DNA of 19,742 bases, from the NCBI GenBank assembly GCA_965371855.1, contig CBDUZZ010000077.1, forward strand, positions 1 to 19,742. Direction: 5' to 3'. Position numbers and translations under genes: made by a program. Within the stretch, counting starts at the first letter, position 1, and every line of letters begins with the position of its first letter. The notes beneath the pieces are model-generated. The model saw nothing but the letters and a program-made list of their open reading frames with translations. It was not told where the DNA came from and searched no databases. Source of the stretch: JAADEM01 sp965371855 (GTDB lineage Bacteria > Bacteroidota > Bacteroidia > Bacteroidales > Marinilabiliaceae). Positions 7,817 to 15,162 of this stretch are shown piece by piece.

Positions 7817-8356
7817 ATGAGTGAAGATACAATAAATATAGGAACAAGAGTTGACCATCCCAGATATGGTGAAGGAATCGTGGCAGGCGTGTCACTTGCA
7901 AGTTATGAGATATTTTTTGAGCAGGGAGGTAAGGTAGAGATACTAAAGAGTAACACAGACCTTACTGTGTTAGAGTCTCCTGAAAAAGAGGGTGAACCTT
8001 CAATATCGATGGAAGAGCTGTCAAAAACTATAAGTATGGTGTTAGATAAATACGGCATTTTACCTGCTTATGTTGAGCTTGGAAATAAATGGGAGGGTGG
8101 TAAAGTAGTTATCTATCCGGGTAATGATAGTCTTCAACCCAAAGAGATACCTATCGATGCTTTTTTTCATAAAATTGTTATGGTGCGCGACCGCTTGCGT
8201 GTATTGGAGCAAAATATTAATTCGAATGGAACTTTGACCAATGAGGAAAAAGTACATCTTCAACAGTACATAACCAGAGCTTATGGCAGTTTAACAACGT
8301 TTAATATTCTTTTTGATGATAAAGCCAACTTCTTTGTGGGAAGTAAAACGAAGTAG
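7817..8356 (+). CDS. Unrecognised protein with SH3/Tudor-like N-terminal segment
   Basis: I do not recognise this 179-residue protein. The first 55 residues (GTRVDHPRYGEGIVAGV, then YEIFFEQGGKVEIL) resemble the small beta-barrel found at the C terminus of UvrD/PcrA helicases, where the pattern V-x-H-x-x-(F/Y)-G-x-G-x-V is typical. A linker rich in Glu and Ser follows, then a helical part with SMEELSKTISMVLDKYG and a well-ordered end rich in hydrophobic residues (about 80-175). There is no signal peptide or membrane segment, so it should be cytoplasmic. The start ATG has no Shine-Dalgarno, as is usual here. Neighbours give no hint of its job. The beta-barrel likeness is my inference from the motif only. 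Confidence 0.75.
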   Translation: MSEDTINIGTRVDHPRYGEGIVAGVSLASYEIFFEQGGKVEILKSNTDLTVLESPEKEGEPSISMEELSKTISMVLDKYGILPAYVELGNKWEGGKVVIYPGNDSLQPKEIPIDAFFHKIVMVRDRLRVLEQNINSNGTLTNEEKVHLQQYITRAYGSLTTFNILFDDKANFFVGSKTK

Positions 8357-8404
8357 ATTAGGTAGGCAGTGAGCAGTGAGTAGTAGGAAGTAAGTAGTAA
8401 GTAG
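8357..8404. repeat. Degenerate short repeat tract of AGTAG/AGTGAG units
   Basis: Directly after the stop at 8356 the DNA runs through GCAGTGAGCAGTGAGTAG and AAGTAAGTAGTAAGTAG, a purine-rich tract of 5-8 base units. A similar tract follows pyrI at 12077-12126. No gene or hairpin is evident. Confidence 0.6.
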
Positions 8405-8476
8405 ACATATCATCACATCATAAAAGGTTTATAATTTATTTGTTGTTGCTTTATAACATTTTGATTAATTATTAAT

Positions 8477-8484
8477 TATTTTTG
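8477..8484 (+). promoter_or_regulatory. Bacteroidetes -7 element TATTTTTG for the GntR-type gene
   Basis: TATTTTTG fits the TAnnTTTG consensus exactly. I find no good -33 TTTG at 19-20 bases upstream. Its last G is the first base of a possible GTG start at 8484, so that GTG should lie before the transcript begins, which favours the ATG at 8502. Confidence 0.45.
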
Positions 8485-8501
8485 TGTTTAATCAATACTT
8501 T

Positions 8502-9497
8502 ATGCAAGACTTTTTACCTCAAATAAATTCCAACTCCGGAGTTGCAAAATTTCAACAACTTGTTGATTCCATTGTAAATGCTGTGGCAAGTAATCTTTTA
8601 AAAGTTGGAGATTCGTTACCATCTGTAAATAAATTATGTGCCGAACTTAAGTTGTCACGCGATACGGTGTTTAAAGCATATTCAGAATTGAAAGCAAGGG
8701 GTATTGTCGAATCATTTCCTAACAAAGGTTATTTTGTAGCATCCGACAGATCCGGAGTATTTCTTTTTCTTGATACTTTTAAGGCATATAAAGAGGTGCT
8801 TTATGGAGCTTTTCGTAAAAGTCTGCCGGAAAATTATACTGTCGATCTCCATTTTCATCATTACAATATTGAGGTATTCAGAAGTATTTTAACAAATGCA
8901 ATAGGTAAGTACACTCACTATATTGTTATGAGTTTTAATCATCCTGACATGAAAGAACTATTGAAGTTAATCAATAAGGATAAATTATTGATTATCGATT
9001 GGGATATTCATGCTTCCCCTGAACACTCTATTGTTTATCAGGACTTTGGGCAGTCGGTATTGGATAACCTGATTCTTGCTCTGCCAGAGTTAAAGAAATA
9101 CAATAAACTGATTTATTTATATCCGGAGTTTACTTATCATCCTAAAGAAAGCATAACGTATTTTAATAAGTTCTGTAGGGAGTATAACATTAATGGTGAA
9201 GTTTTGTACAATGCAGATGCATTAAATCCTGAAAAAGGAGAGGCTTATTTCCTCGTTAGTGACAGGACTCTGGCGAAATTGTTAGACCTTATACATCATA
9301 AAAACCTAAAACTGGGAGAGGAAACAGGAATAATATCCTATAACGAAACTCCTATGAAAAAGTATGTAAAAGAAGGTATTACTGTTATCTCTACAGATTT
9401 TAATGCTTTGGGTAAAGAGGCTGCACAATTTGTTATCGACAGCAAACCTGTTAAAAAAAATATTCCGACTACATTAATAAAAAGAGCATCATTATAG
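8502..9497 (+). CDS. GntR-family transcription regulator with LacI-like sugar-binding domain
   Basis: The product has 331 residues. An N-terminal winged helix (residues about 10-75) shows the GntR pattern: LKVGDSLPSVNKLCAELKLSRDTVFKAYSELKARGIVES, then NKGYFV. The rest (about 85-325) is a periplasmic-binding-protein-like fold as in LacI regulators, with IVMSFNHPD, LLIIDWDI and a closing repeat of ISYNETP and STDFNALGKEAA. Such GntR-LacI hybrids are common in Bacteroidetes and often sense sugars or sugar derivatives; the effector here is unknown, and no sugar operon adjoins it in the window. I choose ATG 8502 over GTG 8484 because the GTG overlaps a promoter element. It is followed 67 bases later by mscS. 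Confidence 0.87.
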   Translation: MQDFLPQINSNSGVAKFQQLVDSIVNAVASNLLKVGDSLPSVNKLCAELKLSRDTVFKAYSELKARGIVESFPNKGYFVASDRSGVFLFLDTFKAYKEVLYGAFRKSLPENYTVDLHFHHYNIEVFRSILTNAIGKYTHYIVMSFNHPDMKELLKLINKDKLLIIDWDIHASPEHSIVYQDFGQSVLDNLILALPELKKYNKLIYLYPEFTYHPKESITYFNKFCREYNINGEVLYNADALNPEKGEAYFLVSDRTLAKLLDLIHHKNLKLGEETGIISYNETPMKKYVKEGITVISTDFNALGKEAAQFVIDSKPVKKNIPTTLIKRASL

Positions 9498-9564
9498 TGT
9501 TGTTATTTGGTCTTTTAATTAAAATTAAAGATATTGCATATAATTATTAACTTAAAAAAAAACT

Positions 9565-10386
9565 ATGGACTTTACGGGTGTATTAGTATATGGTGATAAA
9601 GATTACGGCTTCTTGTTAGAGAATGGTGTTATGTTTTTAGTGGCTGTTGTTCTTCTTCTGTTAGGATTCTGGATTATTAAAAAAGTTGTAAAAGGAATTA
9701 AAAAAGTTATGGTATCCTCAAAAGTTGATGATACTCTAATTCCATTTCTTTTGAGTCTTATTTCAATGTCCTTGAAAATTCTTTTGGTGATAAGTGTTAT
9801 TTCCTATATTGGAGTTCCCATGACATCTTTTGTTGCATTGATTGCTGCTGCAGGTTTGGCGGTAGGTTTGGCATTGTCAGGTACATTGCAAAATTTTGCA
9901 GGCGGGGTTATTTTGTTAATTATTAAGCCGTTCAAAGTAGGAGATTTTATAGAGGCACAGGGGTATATGGGGGTAGTTAATGAGATACAGATATTTAACA
10001 CTATTCTTACCACACCTGATAATAAAAGAGTAATTATTCCTAATGGAGGATTATCGACAGGAGCTCTTGTGAACTATTCGGTAGAGAAAACCCGCCGTGT
10101 TGATTTGGTTTTTGGCATTGGATACACTGACGATATCGACAAAGCAAAGGATGTAATCAAAAGTGTTATGAATAAGCATAAGGCTGTTCTGAACAATCCT
10201 GAACCATTTATTGGGGTTGTTGAACTCGCTGACAGTTCAGTGAATTTAGTAACACGTATATGGACTAACGCCACTGACTATTGGGATCTGTTTTTCTACA
10301 TGCAGGAGTTTGTGAAGAAGGAATTTGACAAACAAGGTATTTCAATACCGTTTCCACAGCATGATGTACATATGATCAAAGATTGA
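9565..10386 (+). CDS. Small-conductance mechanosensitive channel, MscS family
   Basis: The product has 273 residues, close to the 286 of E. coli MscS. Membrane helix 1 lies at about 20-40, helix 2 at about 58-85 and the pore helix at about 90-125. The pore helix carries small residues in GLAVGLALSGTLQNFAGG, which match the Gly/Ala-packed TM3 of the family, and it leads into the conserved PFKVGDFIE of the beta domain. The cytoplasmic vestibule shows TPDNKRVIIPNG and ends at IPFPQHDVHM. It would open on hypo-osmotic stretch and release small solutes from the inner membrane. It stands alone between a regulator and the pyrBI leader, and probably has its own promoter. Confidence 0.95.
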   Translation: MDFTGVLVYGDKDYGFLLENGVMFLVAVVLLLLGFWIIKKVVKGIKKVMVSSKVDDTLIPFLLSLISMSLKILLVISVISYIGVPMTSFVALIAAAGLAVGLALSGTLQNFAGGVILLIIKPFKVGDFIEAQGYMGVVNEIQIFNTILTTPDNKRVIIPNGGLSTGALVNYSVEKTRRVDLVFGIGYTDDIDKAKDVIKSVMNKHKAVLNNPEPFIGVVELADSSVNLVTRIWTNATDYWDLFFYMQEFVKKEFDKQGISIPFPQHDVHMIKD

Positions 10387-10575
10387 TCCTATTGTTACCG
10401 GAATTAATAATTTATCTGCCGGAAGAATCTTTTTATTAACAATTGATTATTTTGTATTAATGTTTATCGTTAGTAACAAAGATTTTATTTACTTTTGAAG
10501 TTTAGAATGAGATGGGTTATTTCTAAATATAACAGGGTAGATTTTACTGACAATGTGTTAGTTTTTGAGGAATTG
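10387..10575 (+). promoter_or_regulatory. pyrBI upstream region with -7 element and untranslated leader
   Basis: The 310 bases between mscS and pyrB hold no ordinary gene. TACTTTTG at 10490-10497 matches the TAnnTTTG -7 consensus exactly, although a -33 TTTG is not seen at the right spacing. Transcription from it would start near 10503 and give a leader of about 190 bases that includes the small ORF at 10576 and the terminator hairpin at 10639-10671. Confidence 0.45.
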
Positions 10576-10707
10576 ATGAAGTGCAATTCTGTTGTTTTCT
10601 CTATTCAGATTATAATTAATAAGATTAAATATTTTTATAAAAGGCCTGATTTTAATTCAGGTCTTTTTTTTGTTTTTGAAAATAAAATTTATACGGATGA
10701 AGGGTAA
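10576..10707 (+). CDS. Putative 43-residue pyrBI leader peptide reading through the attenuator
   Basis: An ATG at 10576 has GAGG five bases before it and opens a frame of 43 codons. The frame passes right through the terminator hairpin at 10639-10671 and stops at 10705-10707, eleven bases after the pyrB start begins, in another frame. Its peptide is rich in Ile, Phe and Lys (SVVFSIQIII, LFFVFENK), as expected when reading U-rich RNA. In E. coli the 44-codon pyrL leader has the same layout: ribosomes that follow RNA polymerase closely, when UTP is scarce, prevent the terminator from forming. That this leader works the same way is inference. The frame is also open upstream to an ATG at 10507, and chance cannot be excluded. 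Confidence 0.35.
   Translation: MKCNSVVFSIQIIINKIKYFYKRPDFNSGLFFVFENKIYTDEG
10639..10671 (+). terminator. Intrinsic terminator in the pyrB leader, probable attenuator
   Basis: The arms AAAAGGCCTGA (10639-10649) and TCAGGTCTTTT (10657-10667) pair over 11 positions with one G-T, around the loop TTTTAAT, followed by a T-run to 10671. The pyrB ATG is only 25 bases further on, with no promoter consensus in between, so the hairpin most likely controls read-through into pyrB rather than ending the mscS transcript 250 bases upstream. Confidence 0.75.
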
Positions 10708-11602
10708 AAGTTTAGTTTCTATTTCTGATTTCTCAAAAGAGGAAATCCTTGAAATTGTTAAGTTGGCTGCCGATTTTGAAGACAATCCTAATCAACCACT
10801 GCTTAAAGATAAAGTTGTTGCAAGTTTGTTTTTTGAACCATCAACACGAACCAGATTGAGTTTTGAAACAGCTATAAACCGCTTGTCAGGAAGTGTTGTC
10901 GGTTTTACCGATTCATCATCTTCGTCTACTACCAAAGGTGAAACGTTAAAAGATACTATTAAGATGGTTAGTAACTACTCTGATTTGATTGTTATGAGAC
11001 ATCCGTTGGAGGGGTCGGCAAGATATGCGGCTGAACAGTCAGATGTGCCGGTTATTAATGCCGGTGACGGTGCAAATCAGCATCCTACACAAACATTGCT
11101 CGACCTTTATTCGATATACAAAACTCAGGGAACCCTTGAGAATCTGAATATTTTTCTTATTGGTGACCTGAAATACGGGCGTACTGTTCACAGTCTTCTG
11201 ATGGCAATGTCACTCTTTAATCCGATTTTTAACTTCATAGCTCCCGATGAACTTAAAATGCCTGATGAATATAAACTATTTCTTGATTCGAAAGGGATAC
11301 GTTATTTCGAACATGGTGAGTTTACTGATATAATTTCGGAAGCTGATATCCTTTATATGACCAGAGTTCAGCGGGAACGTTTTTCCGATTCTATTGAGTA
11401 TGAGAAAGTGAAAAATGTTTATGTGTTACGAAACTCAATGCTTGATAATACAAAAGATAATCTGCGTATTCTTCATCCGTTACCAAGAGTAAATGAGATT
11501 CATACCGATGTGGATGACAATCCGAAAGCCTACTATTTTACGCAGGCTGAAAATGGAGTATATACAAGGATGGCCATTATGGCTGCAATTTTAGGTTTAT
11601 AA
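10697..11602 (+). CDS. pyrB: Aspartate carbamoyltransferase catalytic subunit
   Basis: The product has 301 residues, typical of PyrB. It joins carbamoyl phosphate and aspartate to carbamoyl aspartate, the committed step of pyrimidine synthesis, in the cytoplasm. The carbamoyl-phosphate motif is FEPSTRTRLSFE (residues about 46-57); the flexible loop that reaches into the neighbouring subunit is SSSSSTTKGE (73-82); GDGANQHPTQTLLDL and LHPLPRVNEI are the other active-site stretches. I choose ATG 10697 because MKGKSLVSISDFS aligns with the usual PyrB start, whereas a TTG at 10670 lies within the terminator T-run. pyrI follows after 18 bases, so the two are co-transcribed, as in the dodecameric type of enzyme. 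The leader upstream suggests control by pyrimidine level. Confidence 0.97.
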   Translation: MKGKSLVSISDFSKEEILEIVKLAADFEDNPNQPLLKDKVVASLFFEPSTRTRLSFETAINRLSGSVVGFTDSSSSSTTKGETLKDTIKMVSNYSDLIVMRHPLEGSARYAAEQSDVPVINAGDGANQHPTQTLLDLYSIYKTQGTLENLNIFLIGDLKYGRTVHSLLMAMSLFNPIFNFIAPDELKMPDEYKLFLDSKGIRYFEHGEFTDIISEADILYMTRVQRERFSDSIEYEKVKNVYVLRNSMLDNTKDNLRILHPLPRVNEIHTDVDDNPKAYYFTQAENGVYTRMAIMAAILGL

Positions 11603-11620
11603 TAGATTAAAATTGAAGTA

Positions 11621-12076
11621 ATGAGTAAAAGAAAATTAAAAGTTAGCGCTATAAAGAATGGTACTGTTATCGACCATATCCCTGCAAATCATCTTTTTAA
11701 AGTAATATTAATATTAGGATTAGATAAAATTTCAAATCAGATAACTTTTGGAACTAATCTGGAGAGTCAAAAACTTATTCATAAAGCCATAATTAAAGTT
11801 ACCGATAAGTTCTTTGAAGATAACGAGATAAACAAGATAGCTTTGGTTGCTCCGGCTGCAAAACTAAATATTATCAGAGATTATGAGGTTGTAGAGAAAA
11901 AAGTTGTTAATGTTCCTGAGGAAGTTGTTGGAATAGTTAAATGCTTTAATCCTAAATGTATAACTAATAATGAACCTATAACAACTAAGTTTACTGTGGT
12001 ATCAAAAGATGATATTGCGCTGAAATGTCATTATTGCGAAAAAATAACCAGTGAGGAGCATTTGCAGATAATATAG
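11621..12076 (+). CDS. pyrI: Aspartate carbamoyltransferase regulatory subunit
   Basis: The product has 151 residues, matching E. coli PyrI (153). The N-terminal allosteric domain, which binds CTP and ATP, shows VSAIKNGTVIDHIPANHLFKV. The C-terminal zinc domain has Cys108, Cys113, Cys136 and Cys139 (CFNPKC and CHYC), the four ligands that hold the contact to PyrB. With PyrB it should form a c6r6 enzyme under feedback control by pyrimidine nucleotides. It starts at ATG 11621, 18 bases behind pyrB. There is no sign of damage. A purine-rich repeat tract follows the stop codon. Confidence 0.97.
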   Translation: MSKRKLKVSAIKNGTVIDHIPANHLFKVILILGLDKISNQITFGTNLESQKLIHKAIIKVTDKFFEDNEINKIALVAPAAKLNIIRDYEVVEKKVVNVPEEVVGIVKCFNPKCITNNEPITTKFTVVSKDDIALKCHYCEKITSEEHLQII

Positions 12077-12188
12077 TTAAAAGTAGAAAGTAGAAAGTTT
12101 GTAAGGTAGGATGTAGTAGGTAGAATGAATTGAGAATTAACTATTCAAATATCGTACATCGCACATCTCAAATCGAAAATCCTTAAAA
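12077..12188. repeat. Degenerate AAGTAG-type repeat tract and spacer after pyrI
   Basis: The stretch AAAGTAGAAAGTAGAAAG at about 12080-12098 and GTAGGATGTAGTAGGTAG after it form a short-unit purine-rich tract like that at 8357-8404. Further on, ATCGTACATCGCACATC (about 12151-12167) is a second imperfect repeat. No gene is seen. Confidence 0.5.
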
Positions 12189-12770
12189 ATGGCAAAGATA
12201 AGTTGGAAGCCGGGAAATATGTTATATCCGTTGCCGGCAGCATTGGTAACGGTAGGAGACAATCCTGAGAATTATAATATTATCACCATTGCATGGACAG
12301 GCACGATATGTTCTGATCCTCCAATGCTTTATATCTCCGTTCGTCCGGGAAGGCATTCATACCAGATTCTTAAAGATACAGGTGAGTTTGTAATTAACCT
12401 TTCTACAAAAGAGTTGGTATTTGTTACTGACTGGTGTGGTGTTCGTTCAGGCAGGAAGTATAAGAAGTTCGAAGAAATGAACCTTTCACCGGGAGAATCC
12501 GTAAAGATTAAAGCACCTACTATTGAAGAGGCTCCTGTAAGTATTGAGTGTAAGGTTACAGAGGTGAAAAAACTTGGTACTCACGATATGTTTATTGCTG
12601 AAGTGGTTAATGTGCAGGTTGATGATAGATACATAAATGATAAAACCGGTGCTTTTGAATTGCAAAAATCAGACTTAATTGCCTATTCGCATGGTAATTA
12701 TTTTGAGATTGGGAAAAAAATTGGCAAGTTTGGATTCTCGGTTGAAAAGAAGAAGAAAAAGAAGAGATGA
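12189..12770 (+). CDS. Flavin reductase-like FMN-binding protein
   Basis: The product has 193 residues. It has the split-barrel fold of the flavin reductase-like family: MLYPLPAALVTVGD near the start, NIITIAWTGTICSDPPMLYISVRPGRHSY (FMN-phosphate region, about 30-58), FVINLSTKELV, and the APVSIECKV strand, with HDMFIAEVV after it. Members use FMN and NAD(P)H or serve as partners of oxygenases; the substrate here is not known. The C terminus is a run of lysines (VEKKKKKKR) coded by an AAG/GAA-rich stretch, which looks like a low-complexity extension. It is separated from pyrI by 112 bases and converges with the exporter operon at a gap of 26 bases. Confidence 0.88.
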   Translation: MAKISWKPGNMLYPLPAALVTVGDNPENYNIITIAWTGTICSDPPMLYISVRPGRHSYQILKDTGEFVINLSTKELVFVTDWCGVRSGRKYKKFEEMNLSPGESVKIKAPTIEEAPVSIECKVTEVKKLGTHDMFIAEVVNVQVDDRYINDKTGAFELQKSDLIAYSHGNYFEIGKKIGKFGFSVEKKKKKKR

Positions 12771-12796
12771 GAAATTGATCAAAAGTCACAAAAACT

Positions 12797-13972
12797 TTAT
12801 CGGGTTTTCTTTTCCAGTTTAGCCCTGAATCTAAATCCCATAAGTGCTAAAATAAAATAGATCACCATCTGAAAGTTTATCGTTAATATCTCTTTTTTAA
12901 TATCAAAAATTGATGCCCCCATTGTTCTTAACCGGAGATATGCCGGTATAACAATATCTGTTGGTACGATTAAACGTAATATTTTTAATAAGTCAGGAAA
13001 AATATCTACCGGCCATGAAAAACCTGCAAGAAAAAGAACTACAGGAGATAAAAATACTATAAACATTATTGAGTTTTCTGCCTTTTTAATTGCTATAGAT
13101 ATAAGCAAGCCTAAGAAAATAACAGAAAAAGTAAATGGAATTAGTAAAAATAATAAGTTAATAAAGCTTGATTTATCGGGAAAAGCAAACCAATTATGTA
13201 TCCAGATAAGAACAACTATAACATTAAAAACAGTAATTAAAAAATATGCAAATGCTTTTCCAAGCAGTAAGGCTGAAGGAATTAATGTTTTGCCTTTTAT
13301 TTTATAAACTCTTTGATTACGTTCTCTCTGAAAACCGCCAATAAGACCAATTCCTATCAATAACGTTTGTTGTATAAGTACAAGCATAAAAGGTGGCATT
13401 ACAAAAGAGCCATACCCGGTTGAAGGATTATAAAGATCGGAAAAGGTAAAATTAAAGGCTTGTGCTTTTGATTTTGCTTGTTCAAATGAACTCCCTTCTG
13501 CCATGAATCTTTTAATTTCAATTTGAGTAGAATATGTAGATGTAGCACTCACTACTCCTGATAGATTTTGCTTATACATTAAAAAATTGTTTGCATCACC
13601 GTAAATGCCTATATGGCTTTGTTCTCCTTTATAGATGTTTCGTTCAAATTTTTTTGGAATAACAACAAGTCCATTAAGTTCACCCTCTTTAAATTTTTCT
13701 TTTGCGTCATTAAAATCAGAATGCCTGCGAACTACATGCAATTGTTCGGTTGCATCTATCATTTCAGATAATTTTCGTGACATTTGTGAATTGTCCAAAT
13801 CAACTATGGCAATTGGCATTTCAGTAAATACCTCAGTGCTGTAAGCAAATGAATAGACTATGCTATATATACTCACAGCCCCTACAATTATTAACAATGC
13901 ACCTTTATGGGTTAAAACTGTTTTAAGTTCAGTATTGAAAGCTAATATAAATATTGATAAGTAATTTTTCAT
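12797..13972 (-). CDS. ABC-2 type transporter permease (second of pair)
   Basis: The product has 391 residues. After a first membrane helix at about 25-45 there is a large extracytoplasmic part (about 50-185) with MPIAIVDLDNSQMSRKL, then about five further helices (about 190-385) including FVMPPFMLVLIQQTLLIGIG and VVLFLAGFSWPVDIFPDLL. This is the layout of YbhR/YhhJ-like permeases. It works with the preceding permease as a heterodimer in the inner membrane, feeding the HlyD adaptor and the TolC channel. It is the last gene of the operon and starts 11 bases after the preceding stop. The required ATPase is not encoded beside it. Confidence 0.9.
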   Translation of the reverse strand: MKNYLSIFILAFNTELKTVLTHKGALLIIVGAVSIYSIVYSFAYSTEVFTEMPIAIVDLDNSQMSRKLSEMIDATEQLHVVRRHSDFNDAKEKFKEGELNGLVVIPKKFERNIYKGEQSHIGIYGDANNFLMYKQNLSGVVSATSTYSTQIEIKRFMAEGSSFEQAKSKAQAFNFTFSDLYNPSTGYGSFVMPPFMLVLIQQTLLIGIGLIGGFQRERNQRVYKIKGKTLIPSALLLGKAFAYFLITVFNVIVVLIWIHNWFAFPDKSSFINLLFLLIPFTFSVIFLGLLISIAIKKAENSIMFIVFLSPVVLFLAGFSWPVDIFPDLLKILRLIVPTDIVIPAYLRLRTMGASIFDIKKEILTINFQMVIYFILALMGFRFRAKLEKKTR

Positions 13973-13983
13973 TTTAAAGTTGA

Positions 13984-15162
13984 TTAAATTTTACCCCATT
14001 TATTCCTTTTTAGGTATCTTCTTTTAAGTTGATTTATAAAAGCAAAACCTATTAATGAATAAAGTATCAATATTGTAAACTGCAATGCCAAACTTGAAAT
14101 ATTAAGATCTCTTAAGGCCAAACCATTAAATATCTTAAGCCAAAATCCGAAAGGGAAAAGATATGAAATATGCTTTGCAAACAATGGCATTGCATCTATA
14201 GGAAAAGTTAAACCCGAAAAAGTAACGGCCATCATTGTATAGGCGGATCCTAACGATAACGATAATCGTAAATTTGAAGTAATTGTTACAAAAATCAATG
14301 CCATTGATTGATAAGATGTGATCAACAAAAGTCCAGCAACTAATAACATAAAAACATTTGACTTAATTGTTATTCCCATAATGTAGAACAAAATAAATCC
14401 GGCTATTTTCAGGTTAAATATATTGATGACCCAATAAGGGATCGATTTTCCAATTACAGCTACAAGAATATTATTATCAGCTTGTCGTAAAAGACTGACT
14501 CCTGTGCCATTCTTTAATTCAATGCCATAAGAGTAAACACTTCCTAAAAATATTGCTACAACAACCATTAAGGGAATTAATCCCATCAACAAGAAGTAAG
14601 AATAGTTCAAATACGGATTAAAAATAATATGATTATCATACATTATTGGCATAGCCTTTACAAATGCTTGTTTCCGGGTATATCCGTGCTTTTGACTAAT
14701 TTGGATCTTAATTCCGGTTTTTATTGACGTTAAAGTTTTTTTTAGTGCGGATTTAATAAGTCCGTCAGTTACAATATTACTTCCGTTAAGAAACACACTT
14801 ATAGTGGGAGAGCTTTCATTAATTATGCCTGATTCCAGATCTTTGGGTATAACTATAAAAGCATATATCTTCCCTTGTTTCATTAATTTATCTGCTTCCT
14901 GTAAAGATCTTACAGTATAGTCGATATTTACAGTTGAAGTGGCATCAACCATTTGTAAGACTTTATTGGATAAAGCTGTATTGTCATTATTTACAACAGC
15001 TATTGGAAGATCTTTGACTACACCGGCAGAAAATATCCACCAAAGCAGGAACATACCGATACCTGGTGCAAAAACATTGAGAAATAATACAGATATGTTT
15101 TCTAATATTAATTTTATTTCCCGTTCTGCAATAAGGGTAATATTTTTTATTGTTCTATTCAT
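13984..15162 (-). CDS. ABC-2 type transporter permease (first of pair)
   Basis: The product has 392 residues and the same layout as its neighbour: an N-terminal membrane helix (about 20-42), an extracytoplasmic domain with LPIAVVNNDNTALSNKVLQ (about 50-185), and five C-terminal helices with YFLLMGLIPLMVVVAIFLGS and VTFSGLTFPIDAMP. The two permeases share the P-I-A-(I/V)-V-(D/N)-x-D-N motif and probably arose by duplication. Its start overlaps the end of the hlyD-like gene by 8 bases, which points to translational coupling. Substrates of such pairs in E. coli (YbhSR, YhhJ) are drugs and cations, but no substrate can be assigned here. Confidence 0.9.
   Translation of the reverse strand: MNRTIKNITLIAEREIKLILENISVLFLNVFAPGIGMFLLWWIFSAGVVKDLPIAVVNNDNTALSNKVLQMVDATSTVNIDYTVRSLQEADKLMKQGKIYAFIVIPKDLESGIINESSPTISVFLNGSNIVTDGLIKSALKKTLTSIKTGIKIQISQKHGYTRKQAFVKAMPIMYDNHIIFNPYLNYSYFLLMGLIPLMVVVAIFLGSVYSYGIELKNGTGVSLLRQADNNILVAVIGKSIPYWVINIFNLKIAGFILFYIMGITIKSNVFMLLVAGLLLITSYQSMALIFVTITSNLRLSLSLGSAYTMMAVTFSGLTFPIDAMPLFAKHISYLFPFGFWLKIFNGLALRDLNISSLALQFTILILYSLIGFAFINQLKRRYLKRNKWGKI

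Noticed and set aside
8484..8501. A GTG start for the GntR-type regulator.
   Set aside because: The GTG overlaps the last base of a consensus -7 element, so it would lie upstream of the transcript start.
9511..9531. A near-palindrome TCTTTTAATT/AATTAAAGA after the GntR-type gene.
   Set aside because: It is entirely A/T apart from its ends and lacks a GC stem, as expected by chance in AT-rich DNA.
10393..10420. Two CCGG words after mscS that might form a terminator.
   Set aside because: Only four pairs can form around a loop of about 20 bases, too weak for a terminator.
10670..10696. A TTG start for pyrB nine codons upstream of the ATG.
   Set aside because: It lies in the T-run of the terminator, and MKGKSLVSI from ATG 10697 is the usual PyrB start.
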